Assembly: GCA_032717465.1 (NCBI GenBank) | Contig: CM064632.1 | Coordinates: 26,240,212 to 26,304,211, forward strand | Reading direction: 5' to 3' | Source of the DNA: Coenobita brevimanus | Taxonomy: Eukaryota > Arthropoda > Malacostraca > Decapoda > Coenobitidae | DNA length: 64,000 nucleotides | Shown: positions 45,291 to 58,318 of the stretch, one piece after another | Layout of the letters: every line of letters starts with the position of its first letter | How positions within the stretch are numbered: the first letter of the stretch is position 1 | Notes under the pieces: model-generated | The model's database searches: none | What the model was told of the DNA's origin: nothing | Seen by the model: only the letters and a program-made list of their open reading frames with translations | Translations under genes and position numbers: made by a program

Positions 45291-45779
45291 GTAAGGATGG
45301 CTATTGCTGCAAACGATGAAGTGTACAGAAGTGCATAGTTTACGTAAAATGCCTGGGAAGTTGCAGGAAAGGTGCACGACTTTGAAAATGTAACTATTAT
45401 ATTTACAAGAACTGTATGCTGGAGAGTGAAGAACAGAAAAGAAATGAATATTGTCACCTTGGATTTCTCTTTGGGCTGCTGGTGAAAATACTAAACATTG
45501 TACAACGGAGTGCAAAGGAGTACAAAGGAAAGTAAACATCAGCAGAACTCTTGGTCTTTTTCGAGGCCATTTTTAGTTGGGTAGGCTGCAGTTAACGTGA
45601 ATAATCTGTCAATAACAGGGATGCAAAAGCGGGAAATGTGATGACAGCCGATGCTGTTTTGGGGAAAAAATATATTGGCAAGGATGCAAGATATGTTGTG
45701 TTCATTGTGAGTTACATTGTTGCATATGGACGGGTGTACGTGTATGCAGGGTTGTGTGCAACATAGTAAAGAACAGATT
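45291..45779. other. Unassigned
   Basis: Weak echoes of the ~65-bp repeat (GTGAAGAACAG, GCAGGGTTGTGTGCA) persist. No gene is seen. Confidence 0.4.
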
Positions 45780-46233
45780 GCAAAAGTAAGAGAAAGGAAA
45801 ATGGAGAATTATGAGAGGTGGTGGAAACGAGACTAAGAGAGAGAGAATGGTAGAAGAGCAGTGAAGGGAACGAAGTGGAAGGAGAGGAGGGAGACTGAGA
45901 GGATGGTGCGACCCAAGAGAAGCGGAGGAGAAAACCTATGAATAGGGAAGACAGTGGCGGCAAAATGGAGGGAGAAGCGGAGGGGGACGGTGAGAAGATA
46001 GTGGAGGAAGAAAGAGGAAGGGAGGTAGAAAAAGATGTAGAGAGATGGAGAACAAGAGGAAAGAACAATGAAGAAAGAGGAGGAAACGGAGGAGAGGAAA
46101 GGCAGGCGAGAGGGAGGGAACGAGAGAAGGGAAAGGACAGAGGAGAGACAAGAGGAGGGAAACAGGTCGGTGATTAGAGTGGCAGTGGGACAGAGGGAAA
46201 TTTAAGATCTAACGAGACTTGAAGAGAGTCGTT

Positions 46234-46269
<36 letters not shown>
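45780..46269. repeat. Purine-rich tract followed by (GT)n
   Basis: GGA/GAG-rich plus strand to about 46200, then GT units at 46236-46269. Confidence 0.85.
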
Positions 46270-46273
<4 letters not shown>

Positions 46274-47220
46274 ATCTATCCCAGGTTATTTGTGCATCTT
46301 TTGATCACGCATGCACGATTAATTCATACCATGTAAACCTATTATAATTCAAAGCTTTTTTTGAAGGACTAATGTATACTGTAAAGGTGTCAAATACCGT
46401 AAGTCTAGTTGATGCCGAGGTGTGAGGGCGGCGTTAAGAGAGAGTTTATGGTGTCGGGTTTCCATTTTCTGTCGTATATTATTTTGCACATGGAAATTCA
46501 GAAATCCTGCCATCGAAAGTTACACATTAAAGCAAGAATATTGTGTGTTATGTCAACCCAAGTATTATAGATATCAGTAAATAAGATGAAGTAAATAATA
46601 TCAATAATAATAATAATGACTGGCGATCAGTGGTTGCCCATCGTGACGTCACAACAAGCCCTGCCCACTCATGCCCCAGCCCCTGCCAGTCTGCCACCAC
46701 TGGCAACACCTCATGCATGCAGATCAGGATGAGGGGATTGCACGTGCACTGTAGTTGCTCTGATTTTGCAGCGTTCTTTCGGCGATTATTGACGTTCTGT
46801 CTACGATCCGCGTGGAAAAACGTGACTAATAATACCCCTAGTTGTGACGAATCATATCCCTGGGAGTGTCTACGACAAGCGAGATGGAAGAGTCAGTCGA
46901 ATTACCGTGATCCCGAGGTAGGTATAGTAGTTCGGGCCTAAAGCTTCATATATCGCTCTTGTACCTCAAGTGTGTCCCGTATTATCATCATTATTTTTTG
47001 TGTTTATATATTGCAAACTCTGTGACTTTCACGTTTTTATATATTTATTTATTTATTGCACGATAACTGGCTGATACATTCCATGATACAATAGAAATTG
47101 CAAAGTAGTTCTGGTTTCTAGGATGCTGTCAACCACGCACACAGCAGGGCATGACTTTTGTAATATTATTGCTCTGTTTTACGATACTATGAACACTTTA
47201 AAAATTGGTACATTGAGAAG
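46270..47220. other. Unassigned; contains a perfect CRE palindrome
   Basis: TGACGTCA at 46644-46651 in a locally GC-rich patch (46620-46700), reminiscent of the patch before the THAP remnant at 21 kb. No exon could be supported. Confidence 0.35.
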
Positions 47221-47224
47221 GTGT

Positions 47225-47965
47225 TATCGATTTTGGAGAGGCTTCAAGTGGAGGAAGATCATGAAGTAGATAGATCTAGAGGAAGAGGATGGAAGGAGAC
47301 TGAGGGGTAGAAGTTGGAGGGGGGGGAGAAGGTGGAGGGGAAAATTGGAAGAAAGTAGAGAGAGAGAGAGAGAGAGAGAGAAGAGAGAGAGGAAAGGTTA
47401 AAAGTGGAAAATGTACAAAGGAGTACAAAGGAAAGCAAACAGCAAGAAACCTGTCGTTCCATTTGTGGGTGTTTGCTATAGGGAAGGTTATAACAACAAA
47501 ACAAACTAATCAGCCAAAGAATGTAGGGGAGATACTGAGATTGGGGGAGAGAAAAGGGGAGGGACAACGAGAAAAAACAAAGATGGTTAGGGAAGAAATG
47601 TGAAGAGGAAGGTGGAGGGAGACAACGAGAGGAGGGTGAGGGAGAGGGAGACATGGAGAGGAGGGTGAGGGATAGAGGGAGGGAGACATGGAGAGGAGGG
47701 TAGGGGAGAGGGGGAGGGAGAAATGGAGAGGAGGGTGAGGGAGAGGGGGAGGGAGAAATGGAGAGGAGGGTGAGGGAGAGAGGGAGGGACACAAGGAGAG
47801 GAAGTTGGAGGGAAAACAAGGAAGGAAAGGTGAAAATAGAGGCTAGGGGAAAGGATGACCGAGGAACAATGAGTGGGTGGGGGAGAGAGAGAGAGAGAGA
47901 CAAGGTGAATGGAGAGTGAGGAAGGAAAGTGGGGGAGAGGAGGAAAGGGAGGAAGGAGAGTGAGG
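47225..47965. repeat. Purine-rich tract with a 35-bp minisatellite
   Basis: From 47651, units of 34-35 bp based on ATGGAGAGGAGGGTGAGGGA plus GAGGGGGAGGGAG repeat four times. Minus-strand Ser/Pro/Leu-rich frames are compositional. Confidence 0.85.
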
Positions 47966-48002
47966 GAGAGATGCTTACATATCGTTAGTAATGATGAATC
48001 TT

Positions 48003-48362
48003 ACCCTTCCCTTACCACACCACACCAGTCCACAGTAATCCACACTGCACCACACCATACCACACCACAGCATAACACATCCTAGTAAAGCATATCACAC
48101 AATACAACTCCACGCCGCACCACACCGCACCGCACCACACCACTTCATATCACATCACTTCACATCACACCACTCTGTTCCAGACCACATTCTCCACGGT
48201 ACATCAGAACACACGTCAAACCACACTGCACCAGATTACATTACACTGCACCACGCGACTCCACACACTAAACCACACTATACCACACCACACTACATCG
48301 CATCACACCATACCACACCACACACCCTACCACTCACTACACGAAGCCACACCACACCCTCG
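48003..48362. repeat. Degenerate CACAC/CCACA pentamer repeat
   Basis: About 360 bp of ACCACACC-like units with frequent changes. The complementary composition appears at 49965-50715. Confidence 0.8.
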
Positions 48363-48469
48363 CCAGCTATCTCTCAGGGGATGGTCTAAGTGACAAAGTT
48401 TGGATCTTGATGGATGGTAAGTGTGATCCTGCTCCTGGGTAGATACTTAAAAACGATCTTACCACTGAC

Positions 48470-48560
48470 AGGCTCCTATGACTCACTTCCACATGAATAA
48501 AATCAACATAGCGCTAGCTAGAGTTAAATACTAGAACTGTTCCAGCCATGAGGAAGTTAA
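48470..48560 (+). repeat. AAAATCGTCTGG-type dispersed element, copy
   Basis: GGCTCCTATGACTCACTTCC, TGAATAAAATC and AGCTAGAGTTAAATACTAGA match 60852-60950 in order. The core itself is changed here. Confidence 0.55.
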
Positions 48561-48677
48561 TCATACCTGGATTAAAACTGTCAAGTTACTTTTGTTCACC
48601 ATTGATATTAATACGAGTCAGTTTTCCTCTTCCTACCATTTTTTTATTGTTAATATATGTACAGAAGCGGATGCATC

Positions 48678-48723
48678 ATCATCTTAATCATCGTCATCGT
48701 CATCATCATCGTCATCATCATCG

Positions 48724-48762
<39 letters not shown>

Positions 48763-48812
48763 CCGTCATCATCGTCACTACCACCACCACCACCTCCACG
48801 ATCATCATCAAT
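48678..48812. repeat. (ATC)n microsatellite with CAC block
   Basis: ATC/GTC units, a pure (ATC)n core at about 48727-48762, then ACCACCACC. Confidence 0.9.
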
Positions 48813-48989
48813 CAGCCAACCAATCAATTAATCAATCAGTCAATCAACCCCAAGAGTTATAGAAACAACCTGCACAGTGTTCCTGGAATTCAATGGCGCT
48901 CTCTGAAGGGTCGAATGCAATTGTTATTATGCAACATTATTTTAGAATATACTTCCCCTTTAGTTTTTGCCGGCGGCCACACAAACAGG

Positions 48990-49964
<975 letters not shown>

Positions 49965-50715
49965 AAAGATGTGGTAATGTGTTGGTGTAGTGGTGGTGGG
50001 GTGTGGTGACTGTGGTGGTGTGCATTGTGGTAGTGTAATGAAGTGGTATCTTGATGGTGTGCTGTGGTAGTGTGGCAGTGTTGTAGTGTGATGGTGTGAT
50101 GTGGCCGTGGGGTGGTGTGGCAGTGTTGTGGTGTGGTAATGTGATGGTGGGGTAGTGTGGTGCTGTTGTTTTGTGGTATTGTAGTGGTTTAATAGAGTAG
50201 GGTGTGGTACTGTGTTGGTGTGGTAGCGTGGCAGTGTGATGGTGTGGTAGTATGGTTGTGAAGTAGTTTGGTGGTGTGATTTTGTGATAGTGTGGTAGGG
50301 TGGTGTGGTAGTGTGATGATGACGTAGTGTGGTGCCTTGGTGGTGTGATGTGGTAGTGTGGTGCCATGGTAGGGTGATGTTGTGGTAGAGAGGTAGTGTG
50401 GTAAAGTGGTGGTGGTGGTGTACTGTGGTGGTATGGTAGTGTGATGGTGAGGTAGTGTGGCGGTGTCACAGTGCGGCGATGTGATACTATGAAAGTGTGG
50501 TGGTGTAGTGTGGTAGCGCAGGTGTGTGGTAGTATGTTAATGTGGTGATTTGGTAGTGAGGTGGAATACCTGGAATGGTAGTGTGATAACATGAAGATGT
50601 GGTTGTGTGGTTGTGTGATCATACTGTAGTGTGGCAGTTTTGTGATATGTGGTGAGGTAGTGTGGTAGTGTGGCAGTATGGTGATGTGGGAGTGGGGTGG
50701 TGTGGTGGTAACTCT
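49965..50715. repeat. Degenerate TGGTGTGG repeat, about 750 bp
   Basis: GTGGTGTGGTAGTGTG-like units throughout. A 297-codon Thr/His/Pro-rich frame on the minus strand results from the composition. Confidence 0.85.
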
Positions 50716-50812
50716 TGCGGTAACCAGCTGCCATACTGTTTTTTTTTTTTTTTTTTTTTCACTCCACTGGGAAATTAACCGAGCATTGGTTAAACCCCAA
50801 CATGACATGTCA

Positions 50813-50815
<3 letters not shown>

Positions 50816-50875
<60 letters not shown>

Positions 50876-50933
50876 TTTTTTCATACACTGCTCTACATCA
50901 TCTCCTCTGCAAACGAGAGATGTTTATGAGAAA

Positions 50934-50986
<53 letters not shown>
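50816..50986. repeat. (GT)n and (AC)n 64 bp apart
   Basis: GT units at 50816-50873 and AC units at 50938-50986. The two tracts are complementary and could pair as a hairpin. Confidence 0.9.
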
Positions 50987-50990
<4 letters not shown>

Positions 50991-51659
50991 GGCTAGCTGT
51001 ATTAACAAATGGTGGTGTATAATAAAATTAGGTGAGGCAAAACTAATATTAATTTCAGTACCGGTACCTCATTTTTCATTTTTTGACCTAGAAATATACT
51101 TTTTTCGCAATAATTTTGTGAGAAGTAGTTATGGAGTCTGTATATCACAACATTTTGGTATAAAAGCAAGTAGTGTAGCTTAATTAATACCATTTATGCA
51201 AAAAAATACGTTAATGCATGTAACATGACGAACTGAAGAATTCAGATATGTACAGTATGTGTAGACGGGCAGCATAGATGCACAGTGTTGTCATGTGTCC
51301 ACAGGTGGAAATGGAGTCTTCCTAAACGGAAAAAAATTGAGGGCTGACTATTGGACATTGCGTCATCGGGTAACAAATGGTTGACATTCTTTTGGACACC
51401 ATATACGTCATCCAGTAAAGATCAATTGAGATTGAGATTGTGCATCCACCCTCTGTCGCGAATACCTGCTGGAATGACTGAAGTGTATTATTTCATCTAA
51501 CACAAGAAGAATTGACTTAACCAAGAGTGAGTCACAGGAGCTCGAATCAGGGTAGTATCGTGTAAAAAAAGTGGAATAAAATGAAAAATTATTCCAAAAA
51601 AGGTTTAAAATAATGGAATGCTCTGAAAAATGTGTGAATGGAGATAAGTGGACTGTGAC

Positions 51660-51660
<1 letters not shown>
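50987..51660. other. Unassigned
   Basis: AT-rich, no recognised feature. Confidence 0.4.

Positions 51661-51719
<59 letters not shown>
51661..51719. repeat. (GT)n microsatellite
   Basis: About 28 GT units. Confidence 0.95.
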
Positions 51720-51720
<1 letters not shown>

Positions 51721-51879
51721 CATATAACAGCCTATATAATCACAGTCACCCTATAGTCCAGGCTCTTTTTAAATTCCACAGGCTACATCAACCCCTTCCC
51801 CCCGTAAATAATGCCAACACAGGGACATTATCATTGTAAAATACTTTCAGGCCCAATAGATGTTCCAGTTATTCTCGGC

Positions 51880-51995
51880 TGTACACGTCCACCGTCCTCG
51901 TGGTTATTGCAAATTAAGTCCATTAATTAGGCCCCGCTGGATGATAATTTAGAGCTGCCTGAACAGAGAACGAGCCGGCAGTACCATCAATATGC
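51880..51995. other. Possible conserved non-coding element
   Basis: Contains TTGCAAATTAAG and CCATTAATTAGGCC within non-repetitive sequence. Both resemble homeodomain/POU-type sites. No coding frame is seen. Confidence 0.25.
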
Positions 51996-52109
51996 CGAGT
52001 TACTGGGTTGGGTTGCCGACTGTCGGGTTAGGCCGGCGACAAGCGAGGCGAACAAAAGATTATAACTTGTGCCAGGTGCCCTTGCAACACACGTGCATGC
52101 ACACTGACA

Positions 52110-52126
52110 CGTTATACACACACACA

Positions 52127-52197
<71 letters not shown>

Positions 52198-52227
52198 TCT
52201 GATAATGTCCGTCTGTCTGTCTGTCTG

Positions 52228-52267
<40 letters not shown>
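52110..52267. repeat. (AC)n, (GTCT)n and (CT)n
   Basis: AC units at 52110-52196, GTCT units at about 52209-52230 and CT units to 52267. Confidence 0.95.
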
Positions 52268-52273
<6 letters not shown>

Positions 52274-52592
52274 CCAATTCTCCCCTCTCCACCTCCCTAC
52301 CTTCTCCCTGTCCTACGCTCTAAACCCCCCCCCCCTCCCTCTTCTCTAACCCCCCCCAGAGGACCTTCCACTTCTTCGTGAGGGAACAAGGTCATGAATT
52401 CTCATCCCCATTTCACTTCAGTTCGGCTCTGTCACGTAAAAATATCCCAGTCGTTTGTTCCAGCGGGGTAAACCCTGTGTGTCCCAACCTTCCACCCCGC
52501 CGCTTCTCTCCTTACTGCGCTCTCTAGCTTCTTTATTCTCTCTGTCGCATTTTTCTTCCCTTCTTTATTGTATTATTTGTGTTCGTTATTAG

Positions 52593-52656
<64 letters not shown>

Positions 52657-53205
52657 CCCCTTTCCTACTCCTTACCTCCTCCCATCTCCTCGTTATTCTC
52701 AGCTATTCCTTTCATTCTTTCTCTCTTCTTTTTCCTTACTACTCTCGTTCCCTCTCCTCTGCTCTTCTTCACTCAGTGCTTTCTCTCCCTCTTCCATCGT
52801 CCTTCTTAATCTCCTCGTCCTTCTTCTCTCCCTCCTCCATCTTTTCCGCTGCCTCTCCCCCAGCTTTCTTGTCTCATTCCCTGTACACTCTCCCTCCTTT
52901 TGTCCTTCGTCTCTTTTTTCCCTTCTCTCATTTTTCTCCCCTCTTCCTCTCTCCCTTCCTAACTCTCTCCTCGTGCTTCTCTTCTGTGTCCCTTTACTCC
53001 TTTCCCCTCACCTTCATTATGTTTTGCTTCCTTCCTCACCTTTCCATCATTCTCCGTCCCTCTCCTCCTCCTCTTCTCGCCTCTCTCATTCCTCTTTCCG
53101 TCCTTCACTGCTGCCATCTTCCTCTCCAAAACCTCTTTCCCTTCTCTTTCCCCTCCATTCCTCTCTCCCTTCTTCCCTGTCTCTTCCTCACCCACCCTGC
53201 CCGTC
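52593..53205. repeat. (CT)n and pyrimidine-rich tract
   Basis: Pure (CT)n at 52593-52653, then about 550 bp of C/T-rich sequence with no fixed unit. The 261-codon Ser/Leu/Pro-rich frame is compositional. Confidence 0.85.
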
Positions 53206-53626
53206 CTCCGGAATCCCACTTCCAGCTAAGCACATGCATAATCCTGCCAGGGTGAGCGCATCTAAGGCTCCGTCGCCAGAATTGGTGATACTGATAAGAA
53301 ATCGAGTTTATTTCCTTGCTGGCTGTCGCTTTGCTCTCCTTGCGTCGCCTTGAGCTCTCACGGGAAGCTGGTAAATATTGACGTTGAGAAAAGTTGTGAT
53401 GTGAGTTGAGATATGGCGCTTGTGTGGGCAGTACTAGTCTATCCTTGCACGTGTGTAAATGCTGAGTATTGGAAACATTTTGATATTCGGAAATTGATAT
53501 GGATTGTTACATAAGTCTTCAGAATTGTGCAAATGTTGACTTTGAGGAACATCATGAGGGTTTCAGAGACAAGTTACTGTCAGTATTTTTTTTTAAGTAC
53601 TGTAATTTTCTTCCATCTATCTGTGT

Positions 53627-53649
53627 GTCTGTATCTATCTATCTGTCTG

Positions 53650-53741
<92 letters not shown>
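53627..53741. repeat. (ATCT)n then (AT)n
   Basis: ATCT/GTCT units at about 53627-53682 and AT units at 53682-53741. No LINE 3' end is attached here, unlike the other ATCT tracts in the window. Confidence 0.95.
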
Positions 53742-53746
<5 letters not shown>

Positions 53747-54916
53747 GATATATAAAACACACACGCACACACAATCATGCCAGTAATCGCACACTGTATG
53801 CAACTCTGAACGCGCTTATGACACAGGGTGAGTTCAGATCAAACGTTCCGTCTCACCTGCTGTTTAGTGTATACTGTTTACAGGACAACACGGATCTTGT
53901 TTAATCTAAAGAGGATACGTGAACTATACCAGAGACAAACTAGGAGGTGTCATACATTTACCTACAAGTGTTGCCTCTTTAGTACTGGTTAATTCAGCTG
54001 CCTCCAGATGATTTTATTCGGCTTCAAAAAGACGTCCTGTAGTGAAGGGTTAATGAGGGCAGTATCATGCCTCTCAAATTCGAAAAGTGTTCCTAAGTTG
54101 AGTAATGTAAATTTGTGGTAACAAGGACTGAATGCGAATCGTGAACTCTGAATGGAGCTGGTTTATTTTTGACTGAAGGTGCTACACATGAGATTTTGCA
54201 CAGGTATTGTCAGTTGTACTGCCCTTCGCCTACAGGCTCATGTCCGTGAAGCTCATAGGCACATATCTGACAGCTCCCTCCATTTTCAACGTTTGAAAAT
54301 GCTCCCGAAGGAACATATTCCTTCTGCTGAGCGGTAAAGGGTTAACTTATTTGTGCGAGACAATGATATACCACAAATGTGAAGTTTATAGTAAGAGACA
54401 CTTTTGTTTTTTATCTGGGAATGATGCGGATGATGGCGACGATGAGGATGAGGCTGAGGATCGTTGTTGTTTTTGTTGTTGTTTTGTTCTCTGGCTCATC
54501 TAGACGTGAACTCGATGGACTGCAGGCTAAAACTGCCCTTCTCTTACAGCCCACCGTCCTCTTTTCATGGTTAGGAAAGTAGTTGGTGGACTCTTTTTAT
54601 CAGTGAGCTTCCTGGTTGTATAAGTGCCACCTCGTGAAGGCGTCCCTCACCCGAGTTGGTGATTAGCATGACACTGATAGGGGGAGGATGTTATGGTGTT
54701 TTGTTATTGTTTAGTATAATATAAATAATGTTGTTGATGATGATGGAATTGATGACAGACAGGATACTCAGTTTTTTTTTATCACTGAAATCAGTTGAGT
54801 AATTGTAGTAGTAGTCGTTGTTGTTGTTGTTTGACCCCAGTCTGCTTTGTCGAGCATACCCGCCAGCCTCTATGAGGATGAGTTGATAATTTCGAAAGTT
54901 TGAACGATGAACTGTT
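53742..54916. other. Unassigned; one AGATGATTTTATTCGGCTTC core
   Basis: CTCCAGATGATTTTATTCGG and GTAGTGAAGGGTTAATGAGG at 54002-54060 belong to the dispersed core family, in reverse orientation. GTTGTT runs occur at about 54463 and 54813. Confidence 0.4.
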
Positions 54917-55490
54917 GGATGTACACACAACAAAAAAACTATCGTTACACCTTCTGCGCGATATAAAATGACACACGAATGAAGGTTTTTGATAACAGCC
55001 TCCTCCATTGGTATCCCTGCGTGTGTTTGTTGCATATTTATTATAAGCTATATCCATTGCTTCTCCCATGCATATTTCTACCTCGTCCTATTTGGCAACT
55101 CACCCACTGTCAGGTTTACCAACCCTAGCGAGACAGCCAGGTTGTTCAGTATGAAACACATCGGACCCCCCTGTAACGATAGTTTTTTTGCTGTGTGTAC
55201 AATGGGTCACAAACGTATCGGTGCACAATATGCGTGAAACATTTGAGAACACAAACTAAGGTCACTGAAATATTAGTGTCCTACTTACCAGACGCTGGTT
55301 GCCCTGATGTCGGGAGGTGCTATATTTCGCCAACTGGCAATATCCTCTTGCAAACATACAGCAAATGTTATATTTATATAAACAGACATTGTTCATACTC
55401 AAGTGAGACGTTGGTATCCATCAGCAGTTGATCGAATGTTTCTGTAGGCATCGGGCCCCCTGTGCACCGATACTTTTGTGACCCACATTA
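54917..55490. mobile_element. Two back-to-back inverted-repeat modules
   Basis: Module 1: TGTACACACAACAAAAAAAC + TATCGTTACA (about 54918-54947) is the near-perfect inverse of TGTAACGATAGTTTTTTTGC + TGTGTGTACA (55164-55202). Module 2: ATGGGTCACAAACGTATCGG + TGCACA (55202-55227) is the inverse of TGTGCACCGATACTTTTGTG + ACCCACAT (55463-55490). Module 2 starts where module 1 ends. The right arms resemble each other (CATCGGACCCCC and CATCGGGCCCCC precede TGT...CGATA), so the modules are probably related. No transposase is present. Confidence 0.7.
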
Positions 55491-55777
55491 TAAACTGTTT
55501 CACTGGGCACTCTGTTGGTAAATTCATTTACTTAACATAAATTTTCATCTTCTGCAGCTTATTTCTTGTAGCTCAGTGACAAAGACAATACTGTGGCTCT
55601 ACATCTTTCCTGTAAAGCTTCGTGACCTAGCCTCATCTTCTAGTGTTAATTTATTGCTATAACTCATCATCCAAGATGGGGGAATGGCAGTTTTAGGCCA
55701 AGGTAAAGTTAACAGAGTATTGTTTCCCTACCTCTGTTCTTTGTTAATCTTTGTTTCTGGATTTTACCCGCCCTATT

Positions 55778-55835
55778 AATGGTAGTGTAAGGTGGTGGTT
55801 GTGGTGGTGGTGGTGGTGAGGCGATGATGATGGTA
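55778..55835. repeat. Degenerate (GTG)n/(GAT)n
   Basis: GGTGGTGGTTGTGGTGGTGG followed by GATGATGATGG. Confidence 0.8.
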
Positions 55836-55909
55836 ATGGCGCTGTTGGTGATGATTATGACAAGAGACTAGTAATATAAAGCTATTTTCATCCATAGCAT
55901 TATTGACAC

Positions 55910-56041
55910 TTAGACTCCTGTGACTCCATTTCTGGTAAATAATATCGTCTAACGTTATCCGGGTTAGACAACTAGAACCCAATGTCTTCTGAATAAAATA
56001 GTCTGGCGTTAAGTAAAATAAAATACGAGATTCTTCTAACC

Positions 56042-56042
<1 letters not shown>
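55910..56042 (+). repeat. AAAATCGTCTGG-type dispersed element, two partial copies
   Basis: ACTCCTGTGACTCCA, ATATCGTCTAACGTTATCCG and then AATAAAATAGTCTGGCGTTA repeat the motif order twice within 130 bp. Confidence 0.55.

Positions 56043-56091
<49 letters not shown>
56043..56091. repeat. (AG)n microsatellite
   Basis: About 24 AG units. Confidence 0.95.
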
Positions 56092-56095
<4 letters not shown>

Positions 56096-56439
56096 TAATT
56101 CTCGTTTTCTTTTCCACAGGTGAGTACTGCTTCATCTTAACTGTCGTTGATGTCGTCGTGGTATGTACTAAAGTTATTTAGACTCCCTTTGCACCTTTTC
56201 CTTAGCGACTTTTTTTTTTTGGATATGCCTGGTTAATGTACTTTAGTACGTAATTTTTTCAGAGTATAGTGTTATTAGATGGATTTACATAACATAGAAC
56301 AGTAAGGTGTAATAAACAAAATAGATCACTTAAGAAAAGGTGTTAGGGAGCTTCCTTACGCGACAAGAATACGGGCCCATGAGCATGATGGTGTGTCCGA
56401 GTGGGGTGACTTGGAGAGGAAGGATAAGTAAACCAGGAT

Positions 56440-57860
56440 ATCTATCTATCTATCTATTGCCAGACGCCTCAATCCCGTTTGGGGTGGCCACAAACAAATC
56501 GCCTCCAAGTCGCCCTGTCCCCTGCCATTTCACTGCCCTGCTCCCAACTCACACCCCCCTCTCTCATATACCTCTCCACCCCATCCCTCCATCTCATCCT
56601 CGGCCTCCCCCTCCCTCTTCCCTCCTCCACCTCACTCACATACACTCTCTTCGTCAGTCTTTCACCCTCCATCCTCTCCACATGGCCAAACCACCTCAGT
56701 GTGTTCCTCATAACGCTTCCTATCACATCCACACCACAACGCTCCTTTATATCCTGATTCGTCAGCCTGTCTCTCCACGTGACTCCACAGGCTCCTCTTA
56801 AATAACTCATTTCCACTGCTCTCACTCTTGACTTGTGTCCTTCCAACAATGTCCAAGCTTCACTTCCGTACGTTACAGTTGGTATCACAATACTGTCATG
56901 TAGTAACTTTTTCACTTCCATGCTGACTTCCCTGTTTCTTATCACTGCTTTCAAAGAACCAGCAACCTTTCTTCCCTGCTGTACCCTTTCAAGCACTTCA
57001 TCCTCCAAACCTCCATCCTTACTCATCACACTACCCAAGTACTTAAACGTACTCACATTTTCCAATTCCTCACCATCCAACCTCGCTGTACATTCACTAA
57101 CTTCACCTCTCTCAAAGACCATCACTTTACTCTTCCCTACATTCACCTTTAGATTCCGTTTCTTACACACTCTCTCAAACTCATCCACCAAGCCTTGCAG
57201 CTCCCCTTCATCTTCACTCAACAACACAGTATCATCTGCAAACAACAGTACAGGGAGTTTCCAAACACTATCCTCTCTCACCAGGGCCACTCCAACATCC
57301 ACTACCCTACCTTGTACCTCTTTTATTACCCCATCCATGCACAGATTAAACAACCATGGAGACATGACACATCCCTGTTTCAAACCAACTTTCAAAGAGA
57401 AAAATTCACTTAGTTCACCATCCAAACGCACTGCAGCCTTCGCACCATCGTACATACTCTTCACAGCATTCAACAACTTCCCATCTATTCCATTTATTCT
57501 TAACACTTTCCACAATCCTTGTCTATCCACCCTGTCATATGCTTTCTCCAAATCCATGAAAGCCGCATACAACTTCTTTCCCTTCTCTAGAAACTTTTCC
57601 ACTAAAGATCTAAGAATGAATATCTGATCTACACAACCTCTTCCCTTCCTAAAGCCTCCCTGTTCTTCTCCAACTAATTTCTCTGTTCTTTCTCTAACTC
57701 TGTCTATAAGTATCCTACCATACACTTTTCCTATTATGCTAAGAAGACAAATGCCCCTATGATTACCACACACTTCTTTTTCCCCTTTTCCTTTGTACAA
57801 GGGAATAATTATATAGTCTACTTTTCTTAGGAAGTTTTCTGAGACCTCTTCCTAATTAAT
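56440..57860 (-). mobile_element. RTE-like LINE, 5'-truncated copy (copy 4, longest)
   Basis: Reads on the minus strand from about 57860 to a (TAGA)n tail (complement of 56440-56458). It ends with the same GGCCACCCCAAACGGGATTG, AGGCGTCTGGCAATAGATAG sequence as copy 3. The 5' end lies within the RT, just upstream of an IIPLYKGKG block, so the endonuclease is missing. About 1.4 kb remain. Confidence 0.9.
56469..57800 (-). CDS. Reverse transcriptase of an RTE-like LINE, partial but uninterrupted
   Basis: 443 codons without a stop. Blocks in order: YKGKG and GNHRGICLLSI (residues 2-22), GFRKGRGCVDQIF (about 49-61), AFMDLEKAYDRV with the first catalytic Asp (D83), GLKQGCVMSPWLFNL (139-153) and FADDTVLL with the catalytic Asp pair (187-194). 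Next come YLGSVMSKDG and a C-terminal region with YGSEAWTLLEG, YLRGACGVTWRDRLTN and RWFGHVERM. This is a complete RT palm and thumb of a non-LTR retrotransposon. The open frame continues upstream of 57800 to the truncation point. Without the endonuclease it cannot transpose by itself. The RTE-like label is by motif memory. Confidence 0.9.
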   Translation of the reverse strand: MYKGKGEKEVCGNHRGICLLSIIGKVYGRILIDRVRERTEKLVGEEQGGFRKGRGCVDQIFILRSLVEKFLEKGKKLYAAFMDLEKAYDRVDRQGLWKVLRINGIDGKLLNAVKSMYDGAKAAVRLDGELSEFFSLKVGLKQGCVMSPWLFNLCMDGVIKEVQGRVVDVGVALVREDSVWKLPVLLFADDTVLLSEDEGELQGLVDEFERVCKKRNLKVNVGKSKVMVFERGEVSECTARLDGEELENVSTFKYLGSVMSKDGGLEDEVLERVQQGRKVAGSLKAVIRNREVSMEVKKLLHDSIVIPTVTYGSEAWTLLEGHKSRVRAVEMSYLRGACGVTWRDRLTNQDIKERCGVDVIGSVMRNTLRWFGHVERMEGERLTKRVYVSEVEEGRGRGRPRMRWRDGVERYMREGGVSWEQGSEMAGDRATWRRFVCGHPKRD

Positions 57861-58318
57861 GTGTTTCTATATATGCCACGATGGTAGACTTTTGTTTGGA
57901 ATTGATGAAGTGTGTGAAAGTTATGCAGTGTATGATTTATGCAGTGTGTATTGGTATTTAAGAGATCTAAAGACTAGTAAGAGAGGATTTTTGTAAGTAA
58001 TATTCAAGACAAAATAAGAAAGTAACAAATACAAAGACTCCTAAGCTATCGAGGCACTAGTGGAAGGACAAGTGACTGTATATGACGGAGGGTGGTGTGT
58101 CTTGGTAGGAGGGGTCGTTACTGAGGAGGGATAGAGACACCATCAAGTTGTATGAGTGTTGTCTGGAGAAGGGCAGGAGGTAGTCCAAGGCTCAGAGGCA
58201 GGAACTGGGTGATAGACTGCATGAAGGAGGGTGATTTGTCATTGGAGAAGGGGTCGTTACTGAGTACGGATAGAAACTCATAAGGATTCTCGTTCTCATT
58301 GTTGTTGTTGCTGTTCTC
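57861..58318. other. Unassigned; imperfect internal duplication
   Basis: GGGGTCGTTACTGAGGAGGG at about 58111 and GGGGTCGTTACTGAGTACGG at 58250 are direct copies about 139 bp apart. Both are followed by ATAGA. Confidence 0.5.

Noticed and set aside
52568..53353. 261-codon Ser/Leu-rich frame resembling a membrane protein
   Set aside because: Apparent hydrophobicity comes from CT-rich low-complexity sequence starting with a pure (CT)n tract.
56833..57627. 264-codon plus-strand frame opposite the RT of copy 4
   Set aside because: Antisense shadow of the 443-codon RT frame, as at 27165-27869.
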